DNA of 64,000 nt from Pseudomonadota bacterium. Its GTDB lineage: Bacteria > Pseudomonadota > Alphaproteobacteria > Rhodobacterales > Rhodobacteraceae. The position numbers and the translations under genes were made by a program. The notes below the pieces were generated by a model that was given only the letters and a program-made list of their open reading frames with translations, was not told where the DNA came from and did no database searches. The DNA lies in contig JAIUPC010000019.1 in assembly GCA_020161655.1 (NCBI GenBank), positions 1 to 64,000 of the forward strand. Reading direction: 5' to 3'. Of the stretch, positions 1-8,198 are shown in pieces. Within the stretch, counting starts at the first letter, position 1; every line of letters starts with the position of its first letter.

Positions 1-2
1 GC

Positions 3-86
3 CAAACCGCTGAAATCCAGATCCGCGTCGCGCTCATCAACGGCTTCAATGCACTCGGCACCGCCGAGATCGTCCGCGTGGCATGA
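3..86 (+). CDS. C-terminal fragment of an unidentified protein, cut by the window edge
   Basis: An open frame enters from the left edge and ends at the TGA at 84-86. It encodes about 27 residues (QTAEIQIRVALINGFN and onwards). The composition looks like real coding sequence, but the piece is too short to place in a family. A weak resemblance to the end of carboxymuconolactone-decarboxylase-like proteins was considered and is not secure. It ends about 165 bp before the next gene on the same strand. Confidence 0.3.
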   Translation, partial: QTAEIQIRVALINGFNALGTAEIVRVA

Positions 87-252
87 ACTCAATGGGGCAA
101 GGGGCCATCACGCCTCAAGCGTGAGTTGCGCAACAACGCCCCTCGGCGGCGCCAAACTCAGAAATCGCGCTTCTAAGCCCATGCCGATTGCGCTGGATAG
201 TCCCGGATGGCGCGATCCGCTAATTTCCGGCCAACTCAGAGGGAGATCGGAA

Positions 253-1083
253 ATGGGCGTTTGGTTTATCACAGGGGCGGGTCGCGGCATGGGCCTGCAT
301 ATCGCCAAGGCAGCTTTGGTGGCGGGGCATCAGGTCGTGGCCACCGGGCGCAATGCAGCCAAGGTGGCAGAGGCATTCGCGCCGTCGGATGACTTGCTGG
401 TCGTCAAACTGGATGTGACCAACCCGGGCGATGCCGTCACCGCAACTGAGGCCGCCATCGCGCGGTTCGGGCGCATCGACGTTCTGGTCAACAACGCCGC
501 CAGCTACTTCGGCGGCTATTTCGAAGAATTGTCGCCACGCCAGATCGACCTGCAACTGGCAACCGCGCTGACCGGGCCGATGAACGTCACCCGGGCGATC
601 CTGCCCGCGATGCGGCAGCAACGGTCGGGCAAGATCATCTCGATCTCGTCCGCCGCCGGTTTGGTCGGGATGGAGTTCTGCACCGCCTATTCCGCCGCAA
701 AGTTCGGGCTGGATGGCTGGTCCGAGGCGCTTCACGCCGAGGTGTCGCCCTTTGGCATCCAGACCATGATCGTCAATCCGGGGTTCTTTCGCACCGAATT
801 CCTGACGGCTGAGTCGACGCATTATGCCGATTTGACGGTCAGCGACTATGCCGACCGTCGCGCCGGGACCGAGGCCTTCATGAAGGGGATGAACGGCGCC
901 CAGGGCGGAGATCCGGCCAAGCTGGCGCTGGCGCTGATCACGCTTGACCGCGAACCTGCGCTACCGCGTCGTTTCCTCGCCGGGGCGGATGTGGTGGCGA
1001 CAGCAGAGCAGAAGATCGTGACGCTGCAGGCCGAGATTGACGCGTATCGGGCCTTGTCATCGTCGCTGGCCATCGACGTCTGA
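253..1083 (+). CDS. Short-chain dehydrogenase/reductase (SDR family)
   Basis: A 276-residue classical SDR, expected to be a cytoplasmic NAD(P)-dependent oxidoreductase of unknown substrate. The N-terminal Rossmann motif TGAGRGMG is at residues 6-13, the NNAA motif follows the fourth strand, and the catalytic Ser and YSAAK (Tyr-x-x-x-Lys) motif lie near residues 136-155. The frame is open further upstream, but the ATG at 253 is preferred because AGGGAGA lies just before it and the Rossmann fold starts at once. Its 3' end overlaps the convergent LysR gene by 27 bp, so that regulator is a plausible controller. Confidence 0.88.
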   Translation: MGVWFITGAGRGMGLHIAKAALVAGHQVVATGRNAAKVAEAFAPSDDLLVVKLDVTNPGDAVTATEAAIARFGRIDVLVNNAASYFGGYFEELSPRQIDLQLATALTGPMNVTRAILPAMRQQRSGKIISISSAAGLVGMEFCTAYSAAKFGLDGWSEALHAEVSPFGIQTMIVNPGFFRTEFLTAESTHYADLTVSDYADRRAGTEAFMKGMNGAQGGDPAKLALALITLDREPALPRRFLAGADVVATAEQKIVTLQAEIDAYRALSSSLAIDV

Positions 1084-1998
1084 TCTTGGCGCAGCGGAGG
1101 CCAGATGCTTTCGCAGCGCGTCCAGAACGATGCTGAAGGCCGGGGACGGCTGTTTGCGGCTCGGGTAATACAGATGATATCCGGGCCGCTTCGGTGTCCA
1201 GTCGGTCAGCACCTGGACCAGCCGTCCCTCGGCGATCAGCGGCCGCACGACATCATCCGGCAGGGACGCCAGACCGATGCCATCCCGCACGGCAGCCAGG
1301 ATCATCGGCACCGTGTTGAAGATGCCGCGCCCTTTCGGTCGTACAGTAATCTCCTCGCCATCCTTCGCATAGGTCATGGGATAGAGCCCCCCCGAGGTCG
1401 GCAGACGCATCAGCACGCAGTTGTGCTCCATCAGGTCATGCGGCGACTGCGGCGTGCCATGCGCTGCCAGATAGTCTTGTGATGCCACGGTCATCTGGAA
1501 GTAATCCGCCCCGATCCGCAGCGCGATCATGTCCTGTGCCACCTGTTCGCCCAGCCGCACCCCGGCACCGAACCGGGCGGCGACAATGTCGACCAGTCGG
1601 TAATCGTTGTCGATCTCGATGTTGATGTCCGGATAGGCGGCCATCACCGGGCGCAGGGCGGGCCACAAGATCGACCCGGACGCATGCTCGACGCTGTTGA
1701 TGCGCACGGTTCCGGCGGGCTTCTCGCGCAGTTCGGTCAGGGCTGTCAGCTCGCCCTCGATATCATCGAACATCGGAGCCAGCCGGTCGATCAGCCGCTG
1801 CCCGGCTTCGGTCGGCGAGACAGAACGGGTGGTGCGGGCCAGCAGGCGAATACCCAGCCGCTCCTCCAGCATCCGCACGGAATAGCTGACCGCCGATTGC
1901 GAGACGCCATACTTCGCCGCCGCCTTGGTAAAGCTGCCCTCACGCGCGACTGCGATGAAGGTGCGGATGTCGGTCAGGTTGTCTTTTGGCATCGGCAT
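1057..1998 (-). CDS. LysR-family transcriptional regulator
   Basis: A 313-residue LysR-type activator/repressor. The N-terminal winged helix-turn-helix covers residues 6-65 (FTKAAAKYGVSQSAVSYSVR and LEERLGIRLLARTTR), followed by a periplasmic-binding-protein-like effector domain. The ATG at 1998 has a GGGGG ribosome-binding stretch about seven bases upstream. It is transcribed divergently from the flavin oxidoreductase at 2110 and converges on the SDR, so the 110-bp spacer probably holds its operator. The effector ligand cannot be read from sequence. Likely targets are the two neighbouring oxidoreductases. Confidence 0.9.
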   Translation of the reverse strand: MPMPKDNLTDIRTFIAVAREGSFTKAAAKYGVSQSAVSYSVRMLEERLGIRLLARTTRSVSPTEAGQRLIDRLAPMFDDIEGELTALTELREKPAGTVRINSVEHASGSILWPALRPVMAAYPDINIEIDNDYRLVDIVAARFGAGVRLGEQVAQDMIALRIGADYFQMTVASQDYLAAHGTPQSPHDLMEHNCVLMRLPTSGGLYPMTYAKDGEEITVRPKGRGIFNTVPMILAAVRDGIGLASLPDDVVRPLIAEGRLVQVLTDWTPKRPGYHLYYPSRKQPSPAFSIVLDALRKHLASAAPRSDVDGQRR

Positions 1999-2109
1999 TC
2001 AGAAACCCCCTTTCTGGGAACAACCGCAATTACCCGTCTAATCCGAAGCAGTCTCCGCGTCTAGATTGCAGTCAAGGCAACAGGCCGACCCCCAATCAGG
2101 ACCATTCAG

Positions 2110-3249
2110 ATGTCATATCCCGCACTTTTCACCCCCCTGCCGCTGATCGGCGGCGTCACCTTGCGCAACCGCGTCGTCATGGCGCCGATGACCACCTGGG
2201 CCGGAAACCCGGATGGCACAGTGGCGGACGAGGAAATCGCCTGGATGCGCCGCCGCGCCGGGGGCGTGGGCCTGATGCTGACCGGTTGCACCCATGTGCA
2301 GGCCAACGGCATCGGCTTTACCGATGAGTTCGCTGCATTTGACGACCGGTTCCTCGCCGGCTTGGCCCGGCTGGCCACGGCGGCCAAAAGTGGTGGCGCA
2401 GTGGCAGTCCTGCAGATTTTCCACGCGGGCAACAAGGCGCTGCCGTCCCTGACCCCCGGCGGTGAGGTCGTCAGCGCCAGTGCCGTGCCGACCGACGCCA
2501 CACCCTTCGCGCCCTCCGTCACGCCCAAGGAGCTAAGCCATGACGACATCCTTGAGGTCATCGCGGCCTTCGGCGAGGCCACCCGCCGCGCCATCGCCGC
2601 AGGGTTCGACGGAATCGAGCTGCACGGCGCTCATGGGTTTCTGATCCAGAACTTCCTGTCGCCGCGGTTCAACCAGCGCACCGACCAGTGGGGCGGCTCA
2701 CTGGAAAACCGCATGCGCTTTCCGCTGGCCGTGGTAGCCGAGGTCAAACGTGTCGCCGCAACCGCAGGCCGCCCGTTCGTCGTAGGCTACCGCATCTCGC
2801 CCGAGGAACCGGGCGAAGGGGGTCTGCGCATTGCGGATGTGCTGGCGCTGACCGACCGGCTGGTTGACGCTGGTGTCACCTACATCCACGCCTCGCTGTC
2901 CGATGTTCTGACCGCGAAACCGCTGGACGGGACGGATGGAAAGACAATCGCCAGTCATTTCGTCGAACGCGTCGCAGGCCGAGCGCCGCTCATCGCAGCG
3001 GGTCTGATCCGCACGCCCGACCAGGCGGAACAGGCACTGGCCAACGGCCTTTCGCTGGTGGCCGTGGGTCAGGGGCTGGTGATGAACCCCGACTGGGTGG
3101 AGCAGGCGCGGAATGGAAAGGCGACACAGATCGCAACCGCGCTCGACCTGACAGAGGCCCCCGCGCTGTCGATCCCAGGCAAGCTGGCTGGCGTGATCGG
3201 CGCGATGACCGGCTGGTTCGCCCTGCGCGAAGCTCCAACGGTCGCGTGA
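2110..3249 (+). CDS. NADH:flavin oxidoreductase of the Old Yellow Enzyme family
   Basis: A 379-residue FMN-dependent ene-reductase-like TIM barrel. It opens with LFTPLPLIGGVTLRNRVVMAPMT, typical of the family. It carries the active-site motif HGAHGFLIQNFLSPRFNQRTD near residue 180, followed by WGGSLENR, and the late phosphate-binding segment near residue 320. No C-terminal FeS/FAD extension is present, so this is the short single-domain form. It reduces activated C=C bonds or nitro groups with NAD(P)H; the physiological substrate is unknown. It is divergent from the LysR gene. Confidence 0.9.
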   Translation: MSYPALFTPLPLIGGVTLRNRVVMAPMTTWAGNPDGTVADEEIAWMRRRAGGVGLMLTGCTHVQANGIGFTDEFAAFDDRFLAGLARLATAAKSGGAVAVLQIFHAGNKALPSLTPGGEVVSASAVPTDATPFAPSVTPKELSHDDILEVIAAFGEATRRAIAAGFDGIELHGAHGFLIQNFLSPRFNQRTDQWGGSLENRMRFPLAVVAEVKRVAATAGRPFVVGYRISPEEPGEGGLRIADVLALTDRLVDAGVTYIHASLSDVLTAKPLDGTDGKTIASHFVERVAGRAPLIAAGLIRTPDQAEQALANGLSLVAVGQGLVMNPDWVEQARNGKATQIATALDLTEAPALSIPGKLAGVIGAMTGWFALREAPTVA

Positions 3250-3634
3250 ACGCCCTACGGCTGATCAGACTGACCCTTAAAGGGCGGGGGCATCTTCCCG
3301 AGCGCTCCTGATGCCCCCGCAAATCAACGACAGTCGGTTCTCGACCATCGGGCTGGCGAAAACTCGAGCCAGCCTGGTGGGCTCCGGACGGGTTCGCCGC
3401 CATCCCCACCACCGCGCTTGATCCAGCCCTCTGTCTGGCGTCAACGACATAGTTTTAACCGCGCGGATTGCGAATTGCTGACATGGCGCAAGAAAGAATG
3501 GTTTTTTTATTTTGGCAAAATGGAAGGAAGTGTGGTCGTCAACTGCATGAGTTGGACAGTGTAGCCGGACCGTCCTTGCCGTTCGCTTCAGACGCATCAG
3601 TGGCCGGTTTCGTTCGACGCATTGATAACTATGG
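3250..3634. other. Gene-poor spacer with a perfect inverted repeat
   Basis: No convincing gene is seen in these 385 bases between the flavin oxidoreductase and the convergent HxlR gene. The first part holds the long inverted repeat described separately at 3284-3320. The rest contains one T-rich tract near 3501-3510 and no recognisable motif. Confidence 0.5.
3284..3320 (+). terminator. Perfect 11-bp inverted repeat, possible terminator
   Basis: GCGGGGGCATC (3284-3294) is mirrored exactly by GATGCCCCCGC (3310-3320) across a 15-base loop, 35 bp after the stop of the flavin oxidoreductase. It could end that transcript, but no T-run follows on either strand. A factor-dependent terminator or a protein-binding site is therefore equally possible. 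Confidence 0.45.
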
Positions 3635-4033
3635 TCAGCCCGACTGCCCTTCGTCGAACGCCGCACGGGCGGCTTCGATACCCGCCTGTTTGCCCCGCGC
3701 CCATCCGGCCAACGCGCGCAGTGGTTCTGTAAGCGACTGTCCCACCGGCGTCAGTTCATAATCGACGCGCGGCGGGATGGTGGCAAATGCCGTGCGCTTG
3801 ACCAGACCGTCGCGTTCCAGCCCGCGCAGGGTCATGGTCAGCATGCGGTGTGACACGCCGGGGATTTCCCGCTGCAAAGCGTTGAACCGCATCGGGCCGT
3901 GCGACAACACGCCCACGACCATGATTGTCCATTTGTCCCCGATCCTGTCGAGGATCTGCGCCAGCGCCTTGCAACTCGCCTCGCCCTCATGCGCCAAGTT
4001 GTCCGGAACCAGTTTCAACTTGGTTTTGGCCAC
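3635..4033 (-). CDS. HxlR-family transcriptional regulator (YtfH-like)
   Basis: A 132-residue winged-helix regulator of the HxlR family, with the signature run IGDKWTIMVVGVLSHGPMRF and then SHRMLTMTLRGLERDGLV and YELTPVGQSL. A TTG-initiated extension exists, but the GTG at 4033 is preferred because GGAGGG lies seven bases upstream. A single Cys (SCKAL) near the N-terminus sits where redox-sensing members of the family carry their reactive thiol. It is divergent from an NmrA/QorB-like oxidoreductase, the same arrangement as ytfH-ytfG in enterobacteria, so it probably represses that gene in response to quinones or aldehydes. Confidence 0.88.
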   Translation of the reverse strand: MAKTKLKLVPDNLAHEGEASCKALAQILDRIGDKWTIMVVGVLSHGPMRFNALQREIPGVSHRMLTMTLRGLERDGLVKRTAFATIPPRVDYELTPVGQSLTEPLRALAGWARGKQAGIEAARAAFDEGQSG

Positions 4034-4088
4034 TGACTTTCCCTCCAGCCGATACGCACACAAAGGTGCGTAGGGATCATTTTCATGC

Positions 4089-4140
4089 GTTCTTGCGCGA
4101 ACTTGTAGTTACCATCATATCGCCACGAACTAATTGTTCG
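4089..4140. promoter_or_regulatory. Candidate HxlR operator repeats
   Basis: The 124-bp spacer between the divergent HxlR and oxidoreductase genes holds three short dyads: GTTC-N6-GAAC at 4089-4102, AACT-TGT-AGTT at 4100-4110, and CGAAC-TAATT-GTTCG at 4126-4140. HxlR proteins bind such dyads in their divergent promoters. The assignment is by position only. Confidence 0.4.
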
Positions 4141-4157
4141 TACAAAACGATGCAACC

Positions 4158-5021
4158 ATGAAGATCGGTGTCAGTGGCGCAAGCGGCCAACTCGGCCAGG
4201 CCGTTGTGAATGAAATCGTCGCACGCGGCGGCAACGAGGTGGTGGCAATCTCGCGCACGCCAAAGGCGGCGGCGGGCGTCGAGGCCAGGCAGGGCGACTA
4301 TGACCAGCCAGCAACCCTCGCCTCCGCCTATGCCGGGCTTGACCGCCTTCTTCTGATCCCGTCTGCCGATCTGGCGCCCGGTGTGCGTGGCACGCAACTG
4401 GTTGCCGCGATCAAGGCGGCGGTCGCCGCCGGTGTGGGCCACATCGTGCTGATGTCGGCAGCGGGCACCCGGGCGCAGGAGGAACCTGCAATCGGCGCAC
4501 CCTACTGGACGGCCGAGCAGACCCTGATAAAGGCCGCGCCGGCCTGGACCATTCTGCGGATGAACTACTATGCCGAGTCTCTGGTCCAGGAAGCCCAGAT
4601 GTCCGCCCAGTCCGGCGCGCTGACCGGCCTGACCGAAAACCGCGTGGCCTTTGTGTCGCGCGCCGACATTGCGGCAGCAGCAGCAGGCATCCTGACCGGC
4701 GAGGGTCATGCGGGCGCGATCTACAACGCGACCGGCACGGCTGCAGTGAGCGGCGCCGAACGCGCGGCGCTGATCGCAGAAGTTGGCGGGTTCCCCCTTG
4801 GCTTCGTTACCGTCCCCGAGGCTGCGCTTGCCAGTGGCATGACGCAGATGGGCTTGCCAAAGGACGTCGTAAACACTGTCATCAGCATCCAGCGCGATTT
4901 CTCGAACGGGGCGTTTGATATCGTCACCGGCGATATCGAGAAACTGGCAGGCCGTCCGCCGAAGGCGCTGCGCGAGGTGCTGATCCCGTTGCTGCAGGCA
5001 GATGCGGCGGGCAAATCATGA
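4158..5021 (+). CDS. NmrA/QorB-like NAD(P)H-dependent oxidoreductase
   Basis: A 287-residue atypical SDR. The Rossmann motif GASGQLGQAV is at residues 6-15, and the organisation resembles NAD(P)H:quinone oxidoreductase type 2 (QorB/YtfG): a short N-terminal nucleotide-binding core, then the LRMNYYAESL segment, which contacts substrate in these enzymes. The ATG at 4158 was chosen because the Rossmann strand starts there. Proposed role: cytoplasmic reduction of quinones or related electrophiles, controlled by the divergent HxlR regulator. NmrA-type sensor proteins share the fold, so catalysis is likely but not certain. Confidence 0.82.
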   Translation: MKIGVSGASGQLGQAVVNEIVARGGNEVVAISRTPKAAAGVEARQGDYDQPATLASAYAGLDRLLLIPSADLAPGVRGTQLVAAIKAAVAAGVGHIVLMSAAGTRAQEEPAIGAPYWTAEQTLIKAAPAWTILRMNYYAESLVQEAQMSAQSGALTGLTENRVAFVSRADIAAAAAGILTGEGHAGAIYNATGTAAVSGAERAALIAEVGGFPLGFVTVPEAALASGMTQMGLPKDVVNTVISIQRDFSNGAFDIVTGDIEKLAGRPPKALREVLIPLLQADAAGKS

Positions 5022-5210
5022 GAAACATGGATGTTTACTAGATCGCGACCGATCTGCGGATCGTAACGTAAGTCGCGGGCGGCAGGCGCGACATCGTCGT
5101 ATCTGGGCTCGGGGAAAGTGAGGCCGATGCCTCACCCTCAGGGATCGTATTCCGAGACGATCGGCCAGGTCGACAGGAGCATCGCACGGCGCAGAGGGCG
5201 GTCGTGGGCC

Positions 5211-5238
5211 TTGTCGTGCGTTCGTTTTTGGTTATATT
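5211..5238 (+). promoter_or_regulatory. Putative parDE promoter
   Basis: TTGTCG (5211-5216) and TATATT (5233-5238) are separated by 16 bp and end 31 bp before the parD start. ParD usually autorepresses at its own promoter, so the operator is expected here. No strict dyad was identified. Confidence 0.4.
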
Positions 5239-5269
5239 GAATACGCAGACAGCAATCGGAGGCTGACCC

Positions 5270-5524
5270 ATGTCCCGCACCACGACCATGACCGTCCGTG
5301 TCGGCGGAGCCCTGAGTGATTTCGTCGCCGCCAACGTCGGCGACGACGGCTCATATGAAAACGTCAGCGAATACATCCGCGATCTGATCCGGCGCGACAA
5401 GGAGCGGGCGGAAGCCGAGGCTTTCGGCCGTCTGAAGGCCGAACTGACCCATGCTTTCGCGGCACCCGAAGACAGCTATCAGCCCCTGACCGCCGCCGAC
5501 GTCATCGCCCGCAACCGGACCTGA
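5270..5524 (+). CDS. parD: ParD-family antitoxin (ribbon-helix-helix)
   Basis: An 84-residue antitoxin. The N-terminal part (MTVRVGGALSDFVAANVGDD, then SYENVSEYIRDLIRRD) fits a ParD/CopG ribbon-helix-helix DNA-binding domain, and the acidic, flexible C-terminal half would wrap around the toxin. It precedes the ParE toxin gene by four bases, typical of type II modules with tight co-translation. ParD neutralises ParE and represses the operon. Confidence 0.87.
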   Translation: MSRTTTMTVRVGGALSDFVAANVGDDGSYENVSEYIRDLIRRDKERAEAEAFGRLKAELTHAFAAPEDSYQPLTAADVIARNRT

Positions 5525-5528
5525 CCGG

Positions 5529-5840
5529 ATGGCCGGGGTCCGAATTCAGGCAGGCGCGTCGCTGCGCCTGGACGACATCTACCGTCACACGCGGGATCGC
5601 TGGGGGGGCGAACAGGCCGAGCGCTACATCACCGGACTTTTCGCCGCCTTTGATCGGATCGCCTCGCACGGCGTCGCCTCGAAGCCTGTTCCTGCCGAGT
5701 TCGGCGTCGATGGTTTCTTCTTCCGCTACGAGCATCACTTCGTCTATTGGCGCAAGTTGTCCAACGGCGACATCGGCATCGTGACGATCCTGCATGAACG
5801 GATGCACCAGATGGACCGATTCCGTGAGGATTTCGCCTGA
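5529..5840 (+). CDS. parE: ParE-family toxin (RelE/ParE superfamily)
   Basis: A 103-residue toxin of the RelE/ParE fold. Recognisable segments are LDDIYRHTRDRWGGEQAERYI, FDRIASHG, the FFFRYEHHFVYWRK strand pair and the terminal IVTILHERMHQMDRF. Canonical ParE proteins poison DNA gyrase; whether this one does is inferred from family membership. It lies four bases after parD. The pair next to a degraded transposase remnant fits an accessory region. Confidence 0.87.
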   Translation: MAGVRIQAGASLRLDDIYRHTRDRWGGEQAERYITGLFAAFDRIASHGVASKPVPAEFGVDGFFFRYEHHFVYWRKLSNGDIGIVTILHERMHQMDRFREDFA

Positions 5841-5929
5841 TATCCAAGTGAAATCATGGTGTTGCCTGCACTCAAATTCGCAGCCGCCTTGCAGGCACAG
5901 TCAATCGCTGCCAGAGAAGTTTCGACCGC

Positions 5930-6110
5930 AGCCCCTCCTTGATCCGGGCGAAGACCCCCATGTCCCCCACCGCTTCCATCGGTTGTAGAGGGTCTTTGGC
6001 GGTCCATACTCCCGGGGCGCGTCACACCACCGCAAGCCATTGCGATTGATGAAGATAATCTATTATCTCGCCCAGCTGCGACCAGCCTGTTGTCCGTCAA
6101 GCAGCCGTGG
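5930..6110 (-). pseudogene. Remnant of an IS5-type transposase
   Basis: On the minus strand the segment from about 6057 to 5965 encodes INRNGLRWCDAPREYGPP followed by KTLYNRWKRWG, a hallmark of the first part of IS5-family transposases. The frame then shifts: a missing base in a G-run near 5964 moves the downstream FARIKEGL into another frame. Residual similarity upstream (THG and DNRL) sits in a third frame. No start, DDE catalytic core or terminal inverted repeats survive. It is a dead fragment in a non-coding stretch between parE and the Met-rich gene. Confidence 0.7.
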
Positions 6111-6520
6111 GTCGAAACCGGAAATCGCCCAATTGTGCGCTCCGGAAATAGCGCAGAAGGGCATGCCGGAGCCACCAGTCCTCAGGATATCGGTCTGACC
6201 GTTCTCACCAACAAGTCGGGACCGCAGGAGGTCGCCCGACATGGCTACCGGATCCCGGCTTCCGCAGGTTGCGCCAGGGTGGGTCTGCGATGATCCGCAC
6301 ATGAGCGCAGTCACTCGGGGAATTCTTTGGTCGGGCTTGATCAGCCGAGGCTGGAATTCCTCCGCTCCGGGTTAACTGCGCGGCTTGTCGCGGGGACCGG
6401 ACCGGGTTGCACCGGGCTCACTCCTTTCGAGGAGAATCTCCGGTATGGCAAGATGCCCTGCCGAATGACTCAGCAAATTGTGACTTGCCATCATTCCTGA
6501 GCGGTTGTTAACAGACATGG
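6111..6520. other. Non-coding spacer, no identifiable gene
   Basis: No supported gene is seen in these 410 bases. They follow the transposase remnant and lead into the Met/Cys-rich cluster. Several short frames are open, but none has a ribosome-binding site or family motif. The stretch probably holds more decayed mobile DNA and the promoter of the next gene. Confidence 0.4.
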
Positions 6521-6859
6521 ATGCGCATCTTCGCCACCTTCGTCACCCTCGTTGCGTTCGCTCTGGCGACGATGGTCGTGCATGCTGGCGGCGCGAGGGC
6601 CATGGACGGGATGGCCGACATGTCCATGATGGCGGACATGACCATGGGTGCCGCAGACGCCCCGGCTTGCCCGCCCGAGATGTGCGCCAAGATGAAGGAT
6701 TGCGTCCAGGCCTCGGCATCGCTCTCGGTTGTCGCTCCCGTCCTGAATGTATCGGCCTTTGTGCCCGGCATCGGACGGGCACATCTCGGCCTGCACGGCC
6801 CCGCCTCCGGCGACAAGGCATCCGGCGACGGGTTGAGGCGACCTCCCAGGTTCATCTGA
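6521..6859 (+). CDS. Small exported Met-rich protein with a Cys triplet
   Basis: A 112-residue protein of unknown family. Residues 1-27 form a signal peptide ending at GGARA. The mature start is unusually methionine-rich (MDGMADMSMMADMTMG), followed by ACPPEMCAKMKDC with three cysteines. Met clusters and spaced Cys bind soft metals such as Cu(I), Ag(I) or Hg(II), so a periplasmic metal-binding role is inferred. It opens a run of co-directional envelope genes leading to the mer operon. The function is unproven, and the C-terminal third has no recognisable feature. Confidence 0.6.
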   Translation: MRIFATFVTLVAFALATMVVHAGGARAMDGMADMSMMADMTMGAADAPACPPEMCAKMKDCVQASASLSVVAPVLNVSAFVPGIGRAHLGLHGPASGDKASGDGLRRPPRFI

Positions 6860-6963
6860 CAGTCAAGGGCCATAGCGCCCTTTTCCGGTTTGTCGGCGTC
6901 CTTGCCGCAATCGGGTCGTACTGCATGGCGCCCACGCGCCTTCCGTTCAGATGAGCAAGACCC

Positions 6964-7365
6964 ATGAAACTTCTCTCGTTGCCGCGCAACGCCGTTCTGG
7001 CGTGCGGCATGACGCTCGCGGTCGCCCAGACCGTCAGCGCCGCACCACAGGACTATCAATTCCAGGTCGTCGAGCCGGAATTCCGCCAGGGTGGACAGGT
7101 CAACCTGACCATCGCCATCACCGATCTGCGCACGAATACCCCGGTCGTCGATGCGACAATCATCGCCGTGCAGATGGACATGTCCCCTGATGGCATGGCC
7201 GGCATGCGCACCCCGGTGACGCCTGTGGGCACCGGCGCGCCCGGCCGTTACGGCTTTGTCGCCAACCTCGGCATGGCCGGGAACTGGCGTCTTGCCATCG
7301 CCGCCCGCCTGCCCGGTGAAGCCGAGGTCATCTGGCGGGAAGTGATCGTCAGGGTCGCGCCCTGA
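6964..7365 (+). CDS. Exported YtkA/FixH-like domain protein
   Basis: A 133-residue protein with a signal peptide (cleavage near VSA at residue 26) and one immunoglobulin-like beta domain of the YtkA/FixH type. Features are EFRQGGQVNLTIAITDLRT, the Met-containing loop MDMSPDGMAGM, and a closing GNWRLAIAARLPG strand pair. Such domains occur next to copper-handling genes and may bind copper in the periplasm; here that is inferred from family and context. It follows the Met-rich gene by about 100 bp. Confidence 0.7.
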   Translation: MKLLSLPRNAVLACGMTLAVAQTVSAAPQDYQFQVVEPEFRQGGQVNLTIAITDLRTNTPVVDATIIAVQMDMSPDGMAGMRTPVTPVGTGAPGRYGFVANLGMAGNWRLAIAARLPGEAEVIWREVIVRVAP

Positions 7366-7568
7366 TCTTGCGAACAGCGAACAGCCGGCAGCGCAGGAAT
7401 GCGCCGCCGCAATCCCTACCCCTTGACCCAACAGGAGCATGTACGGCTTGCGACTTTTCCCTGTCTCCCCTTTCGACTCTGCACCGGCGGATCGGTCGCA
7501 TGGTGCCTTTGCAAGCTTTCTCGCCTGGCAGTGTCCGGTCCTTTCAGGGCGTCCTGATCTTGGCTGAC

Positions 7569-8177
7569 ATGCTCGCCGACAGGAAGCCGCATGTTGCATC
7601 GGTCACCCTGCACTGGATGGGGGCGATCCTGGTTCTGACCGCGCTGCTGGGAGGGCTTTACGTCGGCTATTACGCTGCGGGCTGCTGCTCGGCGGAAGGC
7701 AGGCTGGTCTTTCTGATCCACGCCTATGCCGGTCTCACGGTGCTTGCGGTTGCGGGGGCGCGCCTGATCTTCCGGGCGGCGTTTTCATGGCCGAAACCAT
7801 CGGGCGACGCGCATGGCAGGATCGGCACTGCGGTCGCGGGCTTTGTCCATTTCTCGCTTTACGCGATCATGATCCTTGTGCCCCTGACCGGATGGATCCT
7901 GGCCACGGCGATGCCCTGCTGCTGGGGCGTGCCCGGCCTGCCCGACGTGCGGGTGCTGTCCTTCGGGATTGGCAACCCGACCATGGCCGGTCTCGGGGCG
8001 GCCTATCAGGTCCATGTGACCCTGGCCTGGATCACCATCGGGTTGATCCTGCTGCATGTGGGGGCCGTCCTGGTCCACCACCTCCACCTGCGCAACGACA
8101 CGCTGCGAAAGATGCTGCCGGGACGCCTGCGCAACCGAATGAAAGGGTCCGGTCGCGCACCGGCACCCCAGCAATGA
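7569..8177 (+). CDS. Cytochrome b561-family membrane protein with two vicinal Cys pairs
   Basis: A 202-residue four-helix cytochrome b561. Candidate haem-ligand histidines lie in HWMGAILVL, HAYAGLTVL, HFSLYAIMI and HVTLAWITIG/LLHVGAVLVHH. It would move electrons between quinol and a periplasmic partner. Two vicinal cysteine pairs are unusual: GCCSAEG after helix 1 and MPCCWGVPG after helix 3, both in loops expected to face the same side. The start at 7569 is chosen because the helix-1 His motif soon follows. An in-frame ATG at 7500 would add 23 residues, and neither start has a strong ribosome-binding site. Confidence 0.8.
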   Translation: MLADRKPHVASVTLHWMGAILVLTALLGGLYVGYYAAGCCSAEGRLVFLIHAYAGLTVLAVAGARLIFRAAFSWPKPSGDAHGRIGTAVAGFVHFSLYAIMILVPLTGWILATAMPCCWGVPGLPDVRVLSFGIGNPTMAGLGAAYQVHVTLAWITIGLILLHVGAVLVHHLHLRNDTLRKMLPGRLRNRMKGSGRAPAPQQ

Positions 8178-8198
8178 CGAACGAAAGGACGACAAGGA

